Assembly: GCF_021246465.1 (NCBI RefSeq)
Contig: NZ_JAHRHK010000002.1
Span: forward strand, 247,234 to 311,233
Source of the DNA: Nocardioides sp. R-C-SC26
GTDB lineage: Bacteria; Actinomycetota; Actinomycetes; Propionibacteriales; Nocardioidaceae
DNA: 64,000 nucleotides
Reading direction: 5' to 3'
The notes beneath the pieces were generated by a model. The model made no database searches, was not told the DNA's origin, and saw only the letters and a program-made list of their open reading frames with translations. Shown here piece by piece: positions 1 to 8,354 of this stretch. The first letter of the stretch is position 1. Every line of letters begins with the position of its first letter. The position numbers were made by a program, and so were the translations under genes.

Positions 1-45
1 GGGTTCCGGGGGGGGCCCCCGCCCCCCCCCCGGCCCCCGCCGCGA
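1..45. other. Low-complexity G/C homopolymer stretch at window edge
   Basis: The first 45 bases are runs of G and C up to ten long. They occupy the place where the C-terminus of the YbdK-like ligase should be, and the predicted peptide there becomes Gly/Pro-rich. This is either a genuine GC-rich end or a poor-quality contig end. Confidence 0.6.
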
Positions 46-1117
46 CGGCCCGCTGACGTTGGTACGACGCGCCGCGATCGAGGAGGTCGTGCACCGATGA
101 GAGCTCATCGAGGCATCCCAACCGCGCCGCGGTCGGTTCGAGTCGGACCAGCAGGTCGGCCAGGTCGTCAGTGACCAGCCGCTCCTGGCAGGCGCCGTCG
201 AGGATCACGATGGCGTCGAGGCCGTAGCGCGCGGCGCGCCACTTGTTCTCCTGCACGTGCCACGGTGCGAGGTGGACGACGGGCTCGCCGCGCGCCACCC
301 GGGTATCGAGGTCGACGACCAGGCAGTGCATGAGCGCCACCAGCGCCTGGAGGTCGAGCAGTGACGAGACGCCGTCGCAGATCCGGTTCTCCACGGTGCC
401 GAGGTGGGCGGCGGGCCGCAGATCCCAACGGATCTCGGAGAGACCGTCGATCACTCCGGTGGTGAGCTGGTCGGACGCGAAGGACTCGAACTCCTCCCAA
501 CGCTCGAACTGGAAGGGGAGTCCGGCGGTCGGCAACTGCTGGAACATCAGGGCGCGGTTGGAGGCGTATCCGGTGTCGACACCCGCCCAGATGGGGGAGG
601 AGGCCGAGAGCGCTTGGAGGTGCGGGTAGAAGGTCAGCAGCGCCGAGAGCACCGGCAGGACCCGATCTCGCTCGGGAAGGCCCACGTGCACGTGCACGCC
701 CCAGATCAACATCTGTCGCCCCCACCACTGGGTGCGGTTGATCAGCTCGGCGTAGCGGTCGCCGTCGGTGAGCTGCTGGGCCGACCACGCGGCGAAGGGA
801 TGGGTCCCTGCGCCGAAGAGGTCGATGCCGAGGTCGTCGGCAGCCGCGACGACACCGGTCGCCGTCGCACGGAGGTCGTCGATGGCGTCGCCCACGCGTC
901 GGTGCACGCCCGTGACGATCTCGACGGTGTTGCGCAGCAGCTCCTTGTGGACCCGTCCGGGTTCGGGCACGCGCGGCTTGGCCCGGGCGAAGAGGTGGGT
1001 GGCGTCGTTGCGCAGATCGCGAGTGCGACGGTCCACGAGCGCAAGCTCCCACTCGACGCCGAGCGTCGGCTCCGGCGAGGCGTGGAAGTCGATCCGCACG
1101 GCGTCAGCGTCGCACAT
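1..1117 (-). CDS. ybdK: YbdK-type carboxylate-amine ligase (glutamate-cysteine ligase family 2), 3' end cut by window
   Basis: The minus strand is open from an ATG at 1117 to the window edge, about 372 codons. The N-terminus reads SPEPTLGVEWELALVDRRTR, the usual opening of the GCS2/YbdK family. Further on come GAGTHPFAAW, WGVHVHVGLPERDR, SNRALMFQQLPTAGLPFQ and HVQENKWRAARYGLDA, all matching that family, which ligates the gamma-carboxyl of glutamate to an amine. The family is normally about 370-380 residues, so only the last few codons are missing. A GGCAGG-like site precedes the ATG; a GTG at 1099 is an alternative start. The start lies only 15 bases from that of the divergent exporter. The last 15-20 codons are almost pure G/C and do not look like a normal family C-terminus. 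Confidence 0.85.
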   Translation of the reverse strand, partial: MCDADAVRIDFHASPEPTLGVEWELALVDRRTRDLRNDATHLFARAKPRVPEPGRVHKELLRNTVEIVTGVHRRVGDAIDDLRATATGVVAAADDLGIDLFGAGTHPFAAWSAQQLTDGDRYAELINRTQWWGRQMLIWGVHVHVGLPERDRVLPVLSALLTFYPHLQALSASSPIWAGVDTGYASNRALMFQQLPTAGLPFQFERWEEFESFASDQLTTGVIDGLSEIRWDLRPAAHLGTVENRICDGVSSLLDLQALVALMHCLVVDLDTRVARGEPVVHLAPWHVQENKWRAARYGLDAIVILDGACQERLVTDDLADLLVRLEPTAARLGCLDELSSVHDLLDRGASYQRQRAVAAGAGGGAGAPPGT

Positions 1118-1132
1118 CGAGGGCCTGCCAAC

Positions 1133-2497
1133 ATGGGCGGCATGGCACGCGAGGCGGAGGGTGAGCTCACCACCCGGGAGCTCACGCTGACGCTGGACTT
1201 CTGCCTCCGCGTCGGCGAGCTGCTGCTGTCGTCCGGCGCCGGCGCGGCGGACGTCACCGCGACGATGCTCTCCTTGGCGCGGGGACTCGGTGCGCGCGAG
1301 GCAGCGGTGGACATCACGTTCACTTCGCTGTCGATGAGTCACCAGTCCGATCCCGAGGAGGTGCCGCTGCTCGCGACACGGCAGGTCACCTCGCGGGTGA
1401 TCGACTACCAGGACCTCACCCGGGTCGACCACCTCGTGCGTGCCGTGATCCGCGGCGACCTCGGGCTGCTCGACGGGCGCGCCGAGCTGCGTCGCATCGT
1501 CTCCACGGGCCACGACCGGCACCGCTGGGCGGTGACCGCCGCCTGGGGCGTGATGTGTGCGGCCATCGGAGTCCAGCTCGGGGGCGACTGGCTCGTCGCG
1601 TTGCTCGCGATGACCTCCGCGGTGCTGATCGACCGGCTCCAGCTCCGGATGGCCCGTCGTCGGCTGCCGACGTTCTACCGGCAGGTCGCCGGCGGAGGGG
1701 TGGCCACCCTCGTCGCGGTGGCGGGCGAGGCGTCCGGACTGGAGGTGCGGGTCTCCCTCGTCGTGACGGCGAACATCATCATGCTGCTCTCCGGCATCGG
1801 CTTCATGGGCGCGCTGCAGGACGCACTGACCGGCTTCTACATCACCGCCGGGGCGCGGATCACCGAGGCGATGCTGTCCACGGCCGGCATCATCGCGGGG
1901 GTCAGCGGTGGCCTGAGCCTCGCAGGCGCCGTCGGCGTGGACCTGCCGACGGTGCGCCCCGGGGCGATCGGCATCCAGGACGCCGGTCTCGCGGCCGCTG
2001 GGGCAGCAGTGGCGGCCGCCGCGTTCGCGTTCGCCTCCTACTCGCCCAAACGGGTGCTCGTGCCGATCGCCGTGATCGCCGCGGTCGCGATCGGCATCTC
2101 GACCTCGATCCAGGAGCCAGGTATCGGGGGCGCGTGGTCGGTGGCGTTCGCCGCGCTGTTCGTGGGTCTGGTGGGCTACGCCGTCTCGTCGCGACTCCGG
2201 GTGCCGCCACTGATCGTGGTGGTCTCGGCGGTGGTCCCCCTGCTGCCCGGTGTCGCGATCTATCGCGGACTCGCGCTGTTGAGTGGTGGTGAGCCCGCCA
2301 ACACCGCGGAAGGTCTGGCCGCCCTGATCGGTGCGGCGTCCATCGCGCTCGCGCTCGCTGCCGGCGTCATCCTGGGGGAGTACGTGGCTCAGCCGCTGGC
2401 TCGGGAAGCACGTCGGGTGGAGAGCCGGTTGGCCGGCCCCCGGCTGGTCGGGCCGGTCAAGAACCTCGGACGCCGCGCGGTGCCGCGGAGGCGTTGA
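1133..2497 (+). CDS. ThrE-type threonine/serine exporter family membrane protein
   Basis: A 454-residue integral membrane protein. The N-terminal cytoplasmic domain (about residues 10-130) contains SGAGAADVTATMLSLARGLG and DITFTSLSMSHQ, matching the DUF1212 half of ThrE exporters. It is followed by about ten hydrophobic segments, including the second DUF3815-like half with VVVSAVVPLLPGVAIYRGLA. The family exports threonine and serine. The ATG at 1133 has GAGG ten bases upstream; an ATG at 1142 is also possible. Longer upstream reading is antisense to the ligase and lacks family similarity. It is divergent from the ligase. Its TGA stop lies inside the stem of the terminator hairpin that follows. 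Confidence 0.85.
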   Translation: MGGMAREAEGELTTRELTLTLDFCLRVGELLLSSGAGAADVTATMLSLARGLGAREAAVDITFTSLSMSHQSDPEEVPLLATRQVTSRVIDYQDLTRVDHLVRAVIRGDLGLLDGRAELRRIVSTGHDRHRWAVTAAWGVMCAAIGVQLGGDWLVALLAMTSAVLIDRLQLRMARRRLPTFYRQVAGGGVATLVAVAGEASGLEVRVSLVVTANIIMLLSGIGFMGALQDALTGFYITAGARITEAMLSTAGIIAGVSGGLSLAGAVGVDLPTVRPGAIGIQDAGLAAAGAAVAAAAFAFASYSPKRVLVPIAVIAAVAIGISTSIQEPGIGGAWSVAFAALFVGLVGYAVSSRLRVPPLIVVVSAVVPLLPGVAIYRGLALLSGGEPANTAEGLAALIGAASIALALAAGVILGEYVAQPLAREARRVESRLAGPRLVGPVKNLGRRAVPRRR

Positions 2498-2526
2498 CCC
2501 GTCTTCAGTTAAAGACGGGTCAACGC
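2491..2526. terminator. Bidirectional hairpin, copy 1 of a dispersed family
   Basis: A perfect 15-bp stem (2491-2505 with 2512-2526, core TTGACCCGTCTT/AAGACGGGTCAA) and a 6-base loop lie between the convergent exporter and SDR genes. The exporter's stop codon is inside the left arm and the SDR's stop begins one base after the right arm. No long T-tract follows. The same stem recurs near 40.1 kb (twice) and 50.8 kb. Confidence 0.8.
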
Positions 2527-3363
2527 TCAGACGACCTTGGCGGGCAGGACGCGCTTGGCGCCCTTGGCGATGACGTCCTGGTAGCGGGCACCGGTGAGCT
2601 TGGCGAACTGGTGGAGCAGGTGGGCATCGATGCCGACGAGCACCCGGGGCTGGTTCTTCAAGATCCCGCGCACGATGATCTCGGCGGCCTTCTCCGGCGT
2701 CATCCGGGCGAGCTTCTTGTCGAAGAGCTTGGCCGTGGCCGCCTGGTCCTCCTTGGCCGAGACCCGGGCGTTGCGGGCGATGGCGGTCTTGATGCCACCG
2801 GGGTGCACGGCCGTGACGCCGACGGGGTGGCCGGCGATCAGCATCTCCTCGCGCAGCGCCTCGGTCATGCCGCGGACGGCGTACTTGGAGGCGTTGTACA
2901 TCGTCTGCCCCGGCATCGAGATGAGGCCGAAGAGCGAGGAGAGGTTGACCAGGTGACCGTCGCCGCTGGCGATGAGGTGCGGCAGGAACTCCTTGGTGCC
3001 GTGGACGACACCCCAGAAGTTGATCCCCGTGATCCACTCGATGTCGGAGTACTCCAGGTCGACGAAGTCGCCGGCGAGCGCGACGCCGGCGTTGTTGACG
3101 ACCACGTTGACGCGGCCGAACTGCTGCACGACGTCGAGGGCGTAGCGGCCCATCGCGTCGCGGTCGGAGACGTCGACGCGGTCGCTGCGCACCTGGGTCG
3201 CCCCGGCGCGCGAGACCAGTTCGACGGTCTCGGCCAAGCCGGCCTCGTCGACGTCGGAGAGGGCGAGCAGCGAACCGCGCTCGGCACAGTTGACGGCGAG
3301 GGCGCGGCCGATGCCGCTGCCGGCGCCGGTGATGACGACGACCTTGTCGCGCAGGGTCTTCAT
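2527..3363 (-). CDS. Short-chain dehydrogenase/reductase (SDR)
   Basis: A 278-residue classical SDR. The NAD(P)-binding TGAGSGIG motif is at residues 12-19, NNAG at about 90-93, the catalytic serine pair at 142-143 and YNASK at 156-160. Aspartate at 37 after the second strand suggests NAD(H) preference. The C-terminal 80 residues resemble the ketoacyl-reductase-like SDRs found beside Baeyer-Villiger monooxygenases. The ATG overlaps the monooxygenase stop by four bases (ATGA), so the two are translationally coupled. The natural substrate is unknown; interconversion of an alcohol with the ketone used by the monooxygenase is an inference from the pairing. Confidence 0.88.
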   Translation of the reverse strand: MKTLRDKVVVITGAGSGIGRALAVNCAERGSLLALSDVDEAGLAETVELVSRAGATQVRSDRVDVSDRDAMGRYALDVVQQFGRVNVVVNNAGVALAGDFVDLEYSDIEWITGINFWGVVHGTKEFLPHLIASGDGHLVNLSSLFGLISMPGQTMYNASKYAVRGMTEALREEMLIAGHPVGVTAVHPGGIKTAIARNARVSAKEDQAATAKLFDKKLARMTPEKAAEIIVRGILKNQPRVLVGIDAHLLHQFAKLTGARYQDVIAKGAKRVLPAKVV

Positions 3364-4880
3364 GCGAGGGATTCCTCTCGATCGGTGGAGCTCGGGGTGG
3401 CGTGGGAGGGCGTGGTCGCCGCGACGCGGTACGAGCCGGCGTCGAAACGGGCCAGGGCGCCGCGGAAGGAGAAGGTGGAGCGCGGCCACAGAGTGGTGTT
3501 GTTGCCGTGCTTGTCCAGGTACCAGCTCGCGCAGCCGCCGGTGCTCCACACGGTGCGCTTCATCCGCTGCTGCAACGACGCCGACCACGCACGCTCGACG
3601 TCCTCGCGGACCTCGACGCTGCTGTAGCCGTTGCGTCGCATGGAGCGGATCGCGTCGACGATGTAGGTCACCTGCGACTCGATCATGAAGACCATGCTCG
3701 AGTGCCCCAGGCCGGTGTTGGGGCCGACGATGAAGAACAGATTCGGGAAGTCGGCGACGGCGGTGCCCTTGTAGGCCGACATCCCCGTCTCCTCCCATCG
3801 ATCGGCCAGCGTGGTTCCGGAGCGGCCCACCAGGTGCTCGGTGATCGGCAGCTCGGTGGTGTGGAACCCGGTCGCCACGATGAGGACGTCGATCGCGCGC
3901 TCGGTGCCGTCCGACGTCACGATCCCTGACGGCGTGATGCGCGCGATCGGGTCGGTGACCAGGTCGGTGTTGTCGGCCGCCAGCGCCGGGTAGTAGGTGT
4001 TGGAGATCAGGATGCGCTTGCAGCCGATCTGGAAGTCGGGCGTGACCTTCGCACGTAGCGCCGGGTCGCTGATGCCCTTGCGGATGTTGGCGAGCGCCAT
4101 CTGCTTGGCGGGCGTCGCGAGCTTCGGAGCGCGGGTGAACGCCGGTACGTAGCCTTCGCGACCCCAGTAGATCGCCGTGCGATAGAGGTCCTGCAGGCCG
4201 GGGACGTGACGCAGGGCCGCCCGCTCGAACGCGGGGTAGCGCCGATCGTTGCGGGGGATCACCCACGGCGCCGTGCGCTGGTAGACGTCGAGATGCCCGA
4301 CGGTCGGTTGGATGGCGGGCACGATCTGGATCGACGAGGCGCCGGTGCCGATCACGGCCACGCGCTTGCCCGCCAGGTCGACGTCGTGGTCCCACCGCGC
4401 CGAGTGGAAGATCTCGCCCGCGAAGTCCTCGATGCCGTCGATGGCCGGCAGCTTGGGTGCAGACAGTCCGCCGGCCCCGCTGATGACGACCCGCGCGGCG
4501 TAGGTCGCCCCACTGGTGCTGACCAGCCAACGGTCCTGCCCGCCGTCCCACCGGGCGTTCTCGACGGTGGTGTCGAACACGAAGCGGTCCAGCGTGCCGG
4601 AGTCGCGCGCGACCCGCTCGAGGTAGGCGAGGATCTCCGGCTGCGGCGAGAACGACATCGACCAGTCGGGGTTGGGGGCGAAGGAGAACGAGTACAGCTG
4701 ACTCGGCACGTCGCACGCGGCACCGGGGTAGGTGTTGTCCCGCCAGGTGCCGCCGACGGTCGAGCCCTTCTCGATCACGACGAAGTCGCGCTCGCCGGCC
4801 TCCTGCAACTTGATCGCGGCGCAGAGGCCGGCGAACCCGGAGCCGATGATGAGAGTGTCGACGTCGACGGGGGAGCTCAT
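3360..4880 (-). CDS. Type I Baeyer-Villiger flavin monooxygenase
   Basis: A 506-residue class B flavoprotein monooxygenase. The FAD Rossmann motif GSGFAG is at residues 13-18 and GGTW at 43-46. The Baeyer-Villiger fingerprint FxGxxxHxxxW is complete at 153-163. The NADPH Rossmann motif GTGASS is at 178-183 and the ATGF motif lies near 345. Enzymes of this type insert oxygen next to a ketone, giving an ester or lactone, using NADPH and O2. It is the first gene of an operon with the SDR and is divergent from a tetR gene. Its ATG lies six bases after a TACCGT -10 element, so the mRNA may be leaderless. Confidence 0.9.
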   Translation of the reverse strand: MSSPVDVDTLIIGSGFAGLCAAIKLQEAGERDFVVIEKGSTVGGTWRDNTYPGAACDVPSQLYSFSFAPNPDWSMSFSPQPEILAYLERVARDSGTLDRFVFDTTVENARWDGGQDRWLVSTSGATYAARVVISGAGGLSAPKLPAIDGIEDFAGEIFHSARWDHDVDLAGKRVAVIGTGASSIQIVPAIQPTVGHLDVYQRTAPWVIPRNDRRYPAFERAALRHVPGLQDLYRTAIYWGREGYVPAFTRAPKLATPAKQMALANIRKGISDPALRAKVTPDFQIGCKRILISNTYYPALAADNTDLVTDPIARITPSGIVTSDGTERAIDVLIVATGFHTTELPITEHLVGRSGTTLADRWEETGMSAYKGTAVADFPNLFFIVGPNTGLGHSSMVFMIESQVTYIVDAIRSMRRNGYSSVEVREDVERAWSASLQQRMKRTVWSTGGCASWYLDKHGNNTTLWPRSTFSFRGALARFDAGSYRVAATTPSHATPSSTDREESLA

Positions 4881-4886
4881 GCCACG

Positions 4887-4922
4887 ACGGTACTTCCCTT
4901 ATTGAATTCACGTCAATAGAAT
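4887..4922. promoter_or_regulatory. Divergent promoters and TetR operator
   Basis: For the monooxygenase (minus strand), TTGACG (4911-4916) and TACCGT (4887-4892) are 18 bases apart, and TACCGT ends six bases before the ATG. For tetR (plus strand), TAGAAT (4917-4922) ends seven bases before the GTG at 4930. An inverted repeat, TATTGA-N7-TCAATA (4900-4918), covers the monooxygenase -35 and the tetR spacer and -10, so one bound dimer could block both promoters. Confidence 0.65.
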
Positions 4923-4929
4923 GGGCCGC

Positions 4930-5541
4930 GTGACGTCCAGCACCCGGATCCGCCTCAGCCCCGACGAGCGGCGCGAGCAACTGCTCGACCTCGGCGTCCG
5001 ACTGCTCGCGACCCGCTCGCTCGACGAGCTCTCCATCGACGTGCTCGCCGAGGAGGCCGGTATCTCGCGTGGCCTCCTCTACCACTACTTCGGCAACAAG
5101 CACGCCTTCCACGAGGCTGTCATCCAGCGCGCGGCGAACGACCTCATCGCGCAGACGGCGCCTCCGGCCGATGCCGACCCCCTGGCGCGCCTGGCGGCGT
5201 CGATGGCGGCCTACCTCGACTACGTGGTGGCCAACCACGAGGGCTACCTGTCGCTGGTCAAGGGTGCGGCCAGCGGCAACGAGTCGCTCCGCGCCATCTA
5301 CGAGGAGACTCGTGCCGCGCTCGCCGAGCGGATCTTCACCGAGGATGCCCAGGCCGACCTGATCGCCGACACGCCCGCCACCCGACTCGCCGTGCGCGGG
5401 TGGGCGGCGATGGCTGAGGAGGTCGTACTCGCCTGGATCGCCGAGCCCGACGGCGTCACGCGCGCCGAGGTGCTCGACCTGCTCGCGAACTCACTGCCGG
5501 CGCTGGTGGACGCCACGACGGGTGGAACCGCCGCTAGCTGA
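4930..5541 (+). CDS. TetR-family transcriptional regulator
   Basis: About 203 residues. The N-terminal TetR helix-turn-helix includes LSIDVLAEEAGISRGLLYHY followed by FGNKHAFHEAV, the typical recognition-helix region. The ligand domain is helical and ends after GWAAMAEEVVLAWIAEPDGV. It is divergent from the monooxygenase/SDR operon with a palindrome between them, so it probably represses that operon and itself. The GTG at 4930 is chosen because TAGAAT lies seven bases before it and overlaps the only other candidate, the ATG at 4921, which has no ribosome binding site. Its 3' end overlaps the convergent rocD gene by eight bases. Confidence 0.85.
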   Translation: MTSSTRIRLSPDERREQLLDLGVRLLATRSLDELSIDVLAEEAGISRGLLYHYFGNKHAFHEAVIQRAANDLIAQTAPPADADPLARLAASMAAYLDYVVANHEGYLSLVKGAASGNESLRAIYEETRAALAERIFTEDAQADLIADTPATRLAVRGWAAMAEEVVLAWIAEPDGVTRAEVLDLLANSLPALVDATTGGTAAS

Positions 5542-6796
5542 TCACCGCCGCGAGCTGGTCCAAGCCCCACGAGAGGTCCTCGGGGTCGATCACCAGGGGC
5601 GGGGCGAGGCGGATCGTCGAGCCGTGAGTGTCCTTGGCCAGGACGCCGCGCGCCAGCAGCGCCTCGCAGACGTCGCGACCGGTGCCGACGGCCGGGTCGA
5701 CGTCGATGCCCGCCCACAGGCCGCGCGTGCGGACGGCGAGCGCGCCGCTGCCGACCATCGCCTCGAGGCGCTCGCGCATCGCCGTGCCGAGTTCGAGGGC
5801 GCGACGTTGGAGATCGCCGGTCGCCAGCATCTCGACGACGGCCTGGCCCACGGCGCACGCGAGCGGATTGCCGCCGAACGTCGACCCGTGCTGGCCGGGG
5901 CGGAGCACGCCGAGGACGTCGCGGTCGGCGACGACCGCCGAGACGGGCACGATCCCGCCGCCGAGTGCCTTGCCGAGGATGTACACGTCGGGCACGACGT
6001 CCTCGTGGTCGCAGGCGAAGGTACGTCCCGTACGGCCGAGCCCCGCCTGGATCTCGTCGGCGAGGAAGAGCGCCCCGTGCTCGGTGCACAGCCGCCGGAC
6101 CGCGCGGAGGTAGCCCGCCGGCGGGATCACGACGCCGCCCTCGCCCTGGATCGGCTCTGCCAGCACGGCCACGGTGTGCGGTCCGAACGCTGCAGCGAGC
6201 GCCGCCTCGTCGCCGTAGGGCACCGGGACGAAGCCGGGGGTGAACGGTCCGAAGCCGTCGCGGGCGTCGGGGTCGTCGGAGAACCCGACGATGGTTGTCG
6301 TCCGGCCGTGGAAGTTGCCCGACATGACGATGATCTCGGCGCGGTCCGCCGGCACGCCCTTGGCCTCATATCCCCACTTGCGGGCGACCTTGATCGCCGT
6401 CTCCACGGCCTCGGCGCCGGTGTTCATCGGCAGCACGAGCTCCTTGCCGCAGAGCGCGGCGAGGGCGGCGGTGAAGTCGGCGAAGCGGTCGTGGACGAAG
6501 GCGCGACTGGTGAGGGTCAGCGAGTCGAGCTGTTCATGGGCGGCCCGCAGCAGGCGCGGGTGGGAGTGACCGAAGTTGAGGGCGGAGTAGCCGGAGAGCA
6601 GGTCGAGGTGACGGCGGCCGTCGACGTCGGTCATCCAGGCACCCTCGGCGTGGGCCACGACGACTGGCAGCGGATGGTAGTTGTGCGCGGTGTGCGCCTC
6701 GGCACGGGCGAACTCCGCCTCGGTCCGCTGGCCTGTCGTGCTCGCGGCGGTGCGGCTCTGAGTGCCGGCGGCCTCGGTCGTCAACGACGTCGTCAC
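5534..6796 (-). CDS. rocD: Ornithine aminotransferase
   Basis: A 420-residue class III PLP aminotransferase that converts ornithine and 2-oxoglutarate to glutamate semialdehyde and glutamate. Visible features are HNYHPLPVVVAHAEG near the N-terminus, SGYSALNFGHSHP (68-80), MNTGAEAVETAIK (124-136), LADEIQAGLGRTG (245-257) and the PLP lysine in YILGKALGGG (K276). This set is typical of ornithine-oxo-acid transaminases. The GTG start has a strong GGAGGAG site six bases upstream; longer versions start within unrelated sequence. No other arginine-catabolism gene is adjacent. Confidence 0.9.
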   Translation of the reverse strand: MTTSLTTEAAGTQSRTAASTTGQRTEAEFARAEAHTAHNYHPLPVVVAHAEGAWMTDVDGRRHLDLLSGYSALNFGHSHPRLLRAAHEQLDSLTLTSRAFVHDRFADFTAALAALCGKELVLPMNTGAEAVETAIKVARKWGYEAKGVPADRAEIIVMSGNFHGRTTTIVGFSDDPDARDGFGPFTPGFVPVPYGDEAALAAAFGPHTVAVLAEPIQGEGGVVIPPAGYLRAVRRLCTEHGALFLADEIQAGLGRTGRTFACDHEDVVPDVYILGKALGGGIVPVSAVVADRDVLGVLRPGQHGSTFGGNPLACAVGQAVVEMLATGDLQRRALELGTAMRERLEAMVGSGALAVRTRGLWAGIDVDPAVGTGRDVCEALLARGVLAKDTHGSTIRLAPPLVIDPEDLSWGLDQLAAVIS

Positions 6797-6878
6797 GCGT
6801 CTCTCCTCCCGTTCGTCGCGACTCCGCCCGATCGGTGCCGCGTCCTGTCTGCCACCGTAGGGCGTCCGCCCAAGATTG

Positions 6879-8354
6879 TCAGACAATATCGGTCGGGTGT
6901 TGCTCGCCAGCGGCAAGGACGACGTCGACACTGGTGTCGCCCGGCCGGCTGGACAGCCGCACGGCCCCTCCGTGGGCGGCCACGATGGCCTCCACCAACG
7001 ACAGGCCGAGACCGACCCCGCCCTCGCGGTGTCTTGCGGCGTCCCCACGGGCGAAGCGCTCGAAGGCATGGGGGACGAGCTGCGGTGGAAAGCCCGGCCC
7101 GTCGTCGTGGACGGCGAAACCGTCGACCCGCACGCTCACGGTGACGGTCGTCCCCGGCGGGGTGTACTTGCGGGCGTTGGCCAGGAGGTTGGTGAGCGCT
7201 TGGTGGAGCCGCTGTTCGTCGCCCACGACCTCGACGGCCTCGTCCGGCAGGTCGAGCTGCCAGCGGCGTTGGGCGTCGAGGACACGCGCGTCCGCGACGG
7301 CCTCGAGTGCAAGACGGGTCAGGTCGACGGGCTCGCGGACCAGCGGTCGCCCCGAGTCGAGTCGTGCCAGCAGCAGCAGGTCCTCCACGAGAGCCGTCAT
7401 CCGCGACGACTCCTCGGCCACCTTCGCCACGGCCGTCGCCTGCGCTGCGATGTCGTCGGGGTGGCGCCCGGCCAGCTCGGCGTATCCGGCGATCGTGGTC
7501 AGCGGTGTGCGCAGTTCGTGCGAGGCGTCGGCGACGAACTGTCGGACCCGCTGCTCGCTCGCGTGGCGGGCGTCGAGCGAGGTCTCCACGTGGGCGAGAA
7601 GGCTGTTGAGAGCGGCGCCGACCTGCCCGACCTCGGTGGCCTCGTCGGTGAGGTGGTCCGGCACCCGCTCAGTGACGCCGATGCTCCCGGAGTCCAGCGG
7701 ACGTGCGGCCACCGAGTGAGCCGTGGCCGCGACCTCGCGCAGCGGTCGCAGCTGTCGCCGCACCAGCAGCAGCCCGGCAGCGGCGGCGAGCGCCCCGCCG
7801 ATCGCGATGAGCAGCGCCTCGCGCAGCACGAGGGCGGAGACCGCTCCGCGGACGTCGTCGTCGGGGAGGCCGCCCAGGACGATCCCGCCTGAACGGGTAG
7901 TGAGGGCGAGGACGCGGTAGCTGCCGAGTCCGGGCAGCTCGACGGCGTGTGCCTCGCCGTCCGCGGGCACCGTGCGCAGAGCGTCGATCACCCCGTCGTC
8001 CAACGCGGTCCACGTGCCGGCTCCGCGATCGGAGTCCAGCAGCACCTCGCCGGTGAGTTCGCCGTCGGAATAGCGCGCCGACACCGTGCCCACGCCCTGC
8101 CCCACCGGGCCCGCCTCGTCGGGCCGCGGTCGGTCCAGAGGCGACCGGAACGGATCGTTCGCACCGTCGGGTGCGAAGGCGACGTCGAACTGGGCACGCC
8201 GGGCGGCCGCGGCGACGTCGTCGTCCAGTTGGTCGGTCAGGTAGGCGCGCATGGCCAGGGTGGTCACGCCGCCGACCAGCACGGAGACGACGACGACCAG
8301 GCCCACGGTCGCGACGACGAGCCGCGCCGACAAGGATGCGAAGAGGGTCTTCAC
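6879..8354 (-). CDS. Sensor histidine kinase (two-component system)
   Basis: A 491-residue membrane kinase. TM1 spans about residues 10-36, an extracytoplasmic domain about 37-175, TM2 about 176-198, followed by HAMP. The phosphoacceptor box reads FVADASHELRTPLTT with H279. The ATPase domain shows NLLANARKYTPPG, DDGPGFPPQL and GVGLGLSLVEAI. The start is a GTG overlapping the response regulator's stop by four bases (GTGA). The stimulus is unknown. The layout resembles actinobacterial EnvZ/TcrY-type kinases. Confidence 0.9.
   Translation of the reverse strand: MKTLFASLSARLVVATVGLVVVVSVLVGGVTTLAMRAYLTDQLDDDVAAAARRAQFDVAFAPDGANDPFRSPLDRPRPDEAGPVGQGVGTVSARYSDGELTGEVLLDSDRGAGTWTALDDGVIDALRTVPADGEAHAVELPGLGSYRVLALTTRSGGIVLGGLPDDDVRGAVSALVLREALLIAIGGALAAAAGLLLVRRQLRPLREVAATAHSVAARPLDSGSIGVTERVPDHLTDEATEVGQVGAALNSLLAHVETSLDARHASEQRVRQFVADASHELRTPLTTIAGYAELAGRHPDDIAAQATAVAKVAEESSRMTALVEDLLLLARLDSGRPLVREPVDLTRLALEAVADARVLDAQRRWQLDLPDEAVEVVGDEQRLHQALTNLLANARKYTPPGTTVTVSVRVDGFAVHDDGPGFPPQLVPHAFERFARGDAARHREGGVGLGLSLVEAIVAAHGGAVRLSSRPGDTSVDVVLAAGEQHPTDIV

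Noticed and set aside
404..1132. An upstream in-frame extension of the exporter gene by 243 codons
   Set aside because: It is antisense to the conserved carboxylate-amine ligase and has no membrane or ThrE-like features; the exporter's family similarity begins at 1133.
7314..7325. AAGACGGGTCAGG within the sensor kinase, resembling half of the dispersed hairpin
   Set aside because: There is no complementary arm nearby and it lies in conserved coding sequence, so it is a chance partial match.
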